A stretch of DNA of 64,000 nucleotides. Origin: Anomaloglossus baeobatrachus (taxonomy: Eukaryota > Chordata > Amphibia > Anura > Aromobatidae). Both the position numbers and the translations under genes were made by a program. The number at the start of each line of letters is the position of its first letter. Position 1 is the stretch's first letter. The stretch spans positions 62,001 to 126,000 of the forward strand of contig NW_027442061.1 in assembly GCF_048569485.1 (NCBI RefSeq), read 5' to 3'. The notes beneath the pieces are model-generated. The model was not told where the DNA came from, made no database searches, and saw only the letters and a list, made by a program, of their open reading frames with translations. This document shows, one piece after another, positions 62,468 to 64,000 of this stretch.

Positions 62468-63890
62468 GCTGAGACCCAGCTTTCCCAGCGTCAGTAGCAG
62501 TCTAGAAAATAATATCTGCTGAGTTGCAGTTTTCCCAGTTGCAGTTTTCCCTCTTTTGCTTTCTCAGTATCAGCAGGAGTCTAGGAAGCCATAATCACTG
62601 AATTATAACTTATTTATCCCAGTTTCAGCAGGTTCAGAATGCAACTCCGCTTTCCCAGGGTCGACAGTGGTCTAGGAAATTTTCTCCCTTGAGTTGCAGT
62701 TTTCCCAGCAGCATCAAAACCTCTTTTGCTTTCTCAGTATCAGCAGGAGTTTAGGAAGCTACTAACATAATCAATGAATTATAACCTGGTTTTCAAAGTA
62801 TTAACAGCAGCTTCAGAATGCAACTCCGCTTTCCCAGCGATCTAGGAAATTATCTCCACTGAGTCGCAGTTTCACCAATAGCATCAGAACCTCTTTTGCT
62901 TTCTCAGTATCAGCAGGAGTGTAGGAAACTATTATCAGTGAATTATAACTCTTTATCCCAGCATCAGCAGCTTCAGAATGCAACTCCGCTTTCCCAGTGT
63001 CGGCAGCAATCTAGGAAATTATCCCTACTCGAGTTGCAGTTTTCCCAGTAGTTTCAGAACCTCTTTTACTTTCTCAGTATCAGCAGGAGTTTAGGAAGCT
63101 ATAATCACTGAATTATAACCTGTTTTTCCAAGTATTAACAGCAGCTTCAGAATGCAACTCAGCTTTCCTAGTGTCGGCAGCGATCTAGGAGATTATCTCC
63201 CCCCGAGTTGCAGTTTTCCCAGTAGTTTCAGAACCTCTTTTGCTTTCTCAGTATCAGCAGGAGTTTAGGAAGCTATAATCACTGAATTATAACCTGTTTT
63301 TCCAAGTATTAACAGCAGCTTCAGAATGCAACTCAGCTTTCCTAGTGTCGGCAGCGATCTAGGAGATTATCTCCCCCCGAGTTGCAGTTTTCCCAGTAGT
63401 TTCAGAACCTCTTTTACTTTCTCAGTATCAGCAGGAGTCTAGGAAGCTATAATCACTGAATTATAACCCGGTTTTTCCCAGTATTAGCAGCTTCAGAATG
63501 TAACTCCGCTTTCCAGTGTTGGCAGTGGTCTAGCAAATGATCTCCCCCGAGTTGCAGATTTCCCAGTAGCGTGAGAACCTCTTTTGCTTTCCCAGTATCA
63601 GCAGGAGTCTAGAAAGCCATAATCACTGAATTATAACCCGGTTTTCTGAGTATCAGCAGCAACTTCAGAATGCAACTCTACTTTCCCAGTGTCGGCAGCG
63701 ATCTAGGAAATTATCCCCCCTGAGTTGCAGTTTTCCCAGTAGCATCAGAACCTCTTTTCCTTTCTCAGTATCAGCAGGAGTCTAGAAAGCTGTAATCACT
63801 GAATTATAACCCAGTTTTCCAAGTATCAGCAGCAACTTTGAAATGCAACTCTGCTTTCCCAGTGTCGGCAGCAGTCTAGGAAATTATTGT
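62468..63890. repeat. ~171-bp tandem repeat (8 copies)
   Basis: CTCTTTTGCTTTCTCAGTAT recurs at about 62552, 62724, 62892, 63062, 63235, 63411, 63581 and 63753: spacings of 168-176 bases. Each unit also has GAATTATAACC, CTTCAGAATGCAACTC, CTAGGAAATTATC and GAGTTGCAGTTTTCCCAGTA in the same order. Units are diverged by about 5-15% with small indels, older than the arrays inside the gene. Confidence 0.9.
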
Positions 63891-64000
63891 ATGATTTCTA
63901 AATAATTAATTTGCATTTTATTGTATGAAATAAGTATTTTATCACTGACCAACCAGCAATAATTCTGGCTCTCATAGACCTGTTTTTGTTTTTAAGAAGC
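63891..64000. other. Window end, unassigned
   Basis: Short AT-rich stretch after the last 171-bp unit; nothing recognised. Confidence 0.5.

Overview
This is vertebrate nuclear DNA, most likely from a large, repeat-rich amphibian genome and probably a frog. The pointers are interrupted coding sequence with GT-AG introns, Tc1/mariner elements of the type common in frogs and fish, an L2-like LINE tail, Ty3/gypsy-type LTR elements and very long minisatellites. The species call is inference; nothing looks bacterial or archaeal. Tandem repeats fill close to half of the window.

One host gene spans it on the minus strand. Eleven exons between 61263 (start codon) and 19371 (stop codon) join in phase into a 315-residue short-chain dehydrogenase of the HSD17B3 / HSD17B12 / hsd20b2 clade. 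It is an ER-type steroid or fatty-acyl oxidoreductase with an N-terminal membrane segment, TGATDGIG, NNVG, a Ser/Tyr/Lys catalytic set and a basic tail. Every junction is GT-AG, and the reading frame closes across about 42 kb.

Layout from left to right: 1-2187, a 57/58-bp minisatellite; 2188-6300, mostly unassigned sequence with a solo LTR (3129-3659) and two smaller arrays; 6301-13062, a 74-bp array; 13063-19343, a 56-bp array that ends 27 bases past the gene's stop codon. The gene body follows. Intron 9 holds a young Gmr1-type gypsy element (20038-25095) and a Tc1 element whose transposase was blown up by a 23-bp minisatellite (25568-28933). Intron 7 holds a CT-rich array, a long fold-back element, a hairpin MITE, an L2 tail, a sushi-type gypsy fossil and an intact Tc1 copy. 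Intron 6 is almost entirely a 43-bp array. Intron 5 holds a second, near-identical Tc1 copy. Intron 3 holds a palindromic 53-bp minisatellite hit twice at the same site by related LTR elements. Intron 1 is almost wholly a 26-bp array. Upstream of the gene lies a 171-bp tandem repeat.

The most unusual item is the element at 46379-54115. It has three LTRs and two internal regions, no recognisable pol, and in each internal region a 362-codon ORF ending in what looks like a cold-shock RNA-binding domain, preceded by an E2F/GC-box/TATA-like promoter. A second notable item is the intron 6 array: on the gene's sense strand each unit carries a strong-looking 3' splice site, giving some 35 decoys just before a 35-base exon. 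The four short introns (71, 385, 88 and 94 bp) carry no insertions; all the load sits in the others.
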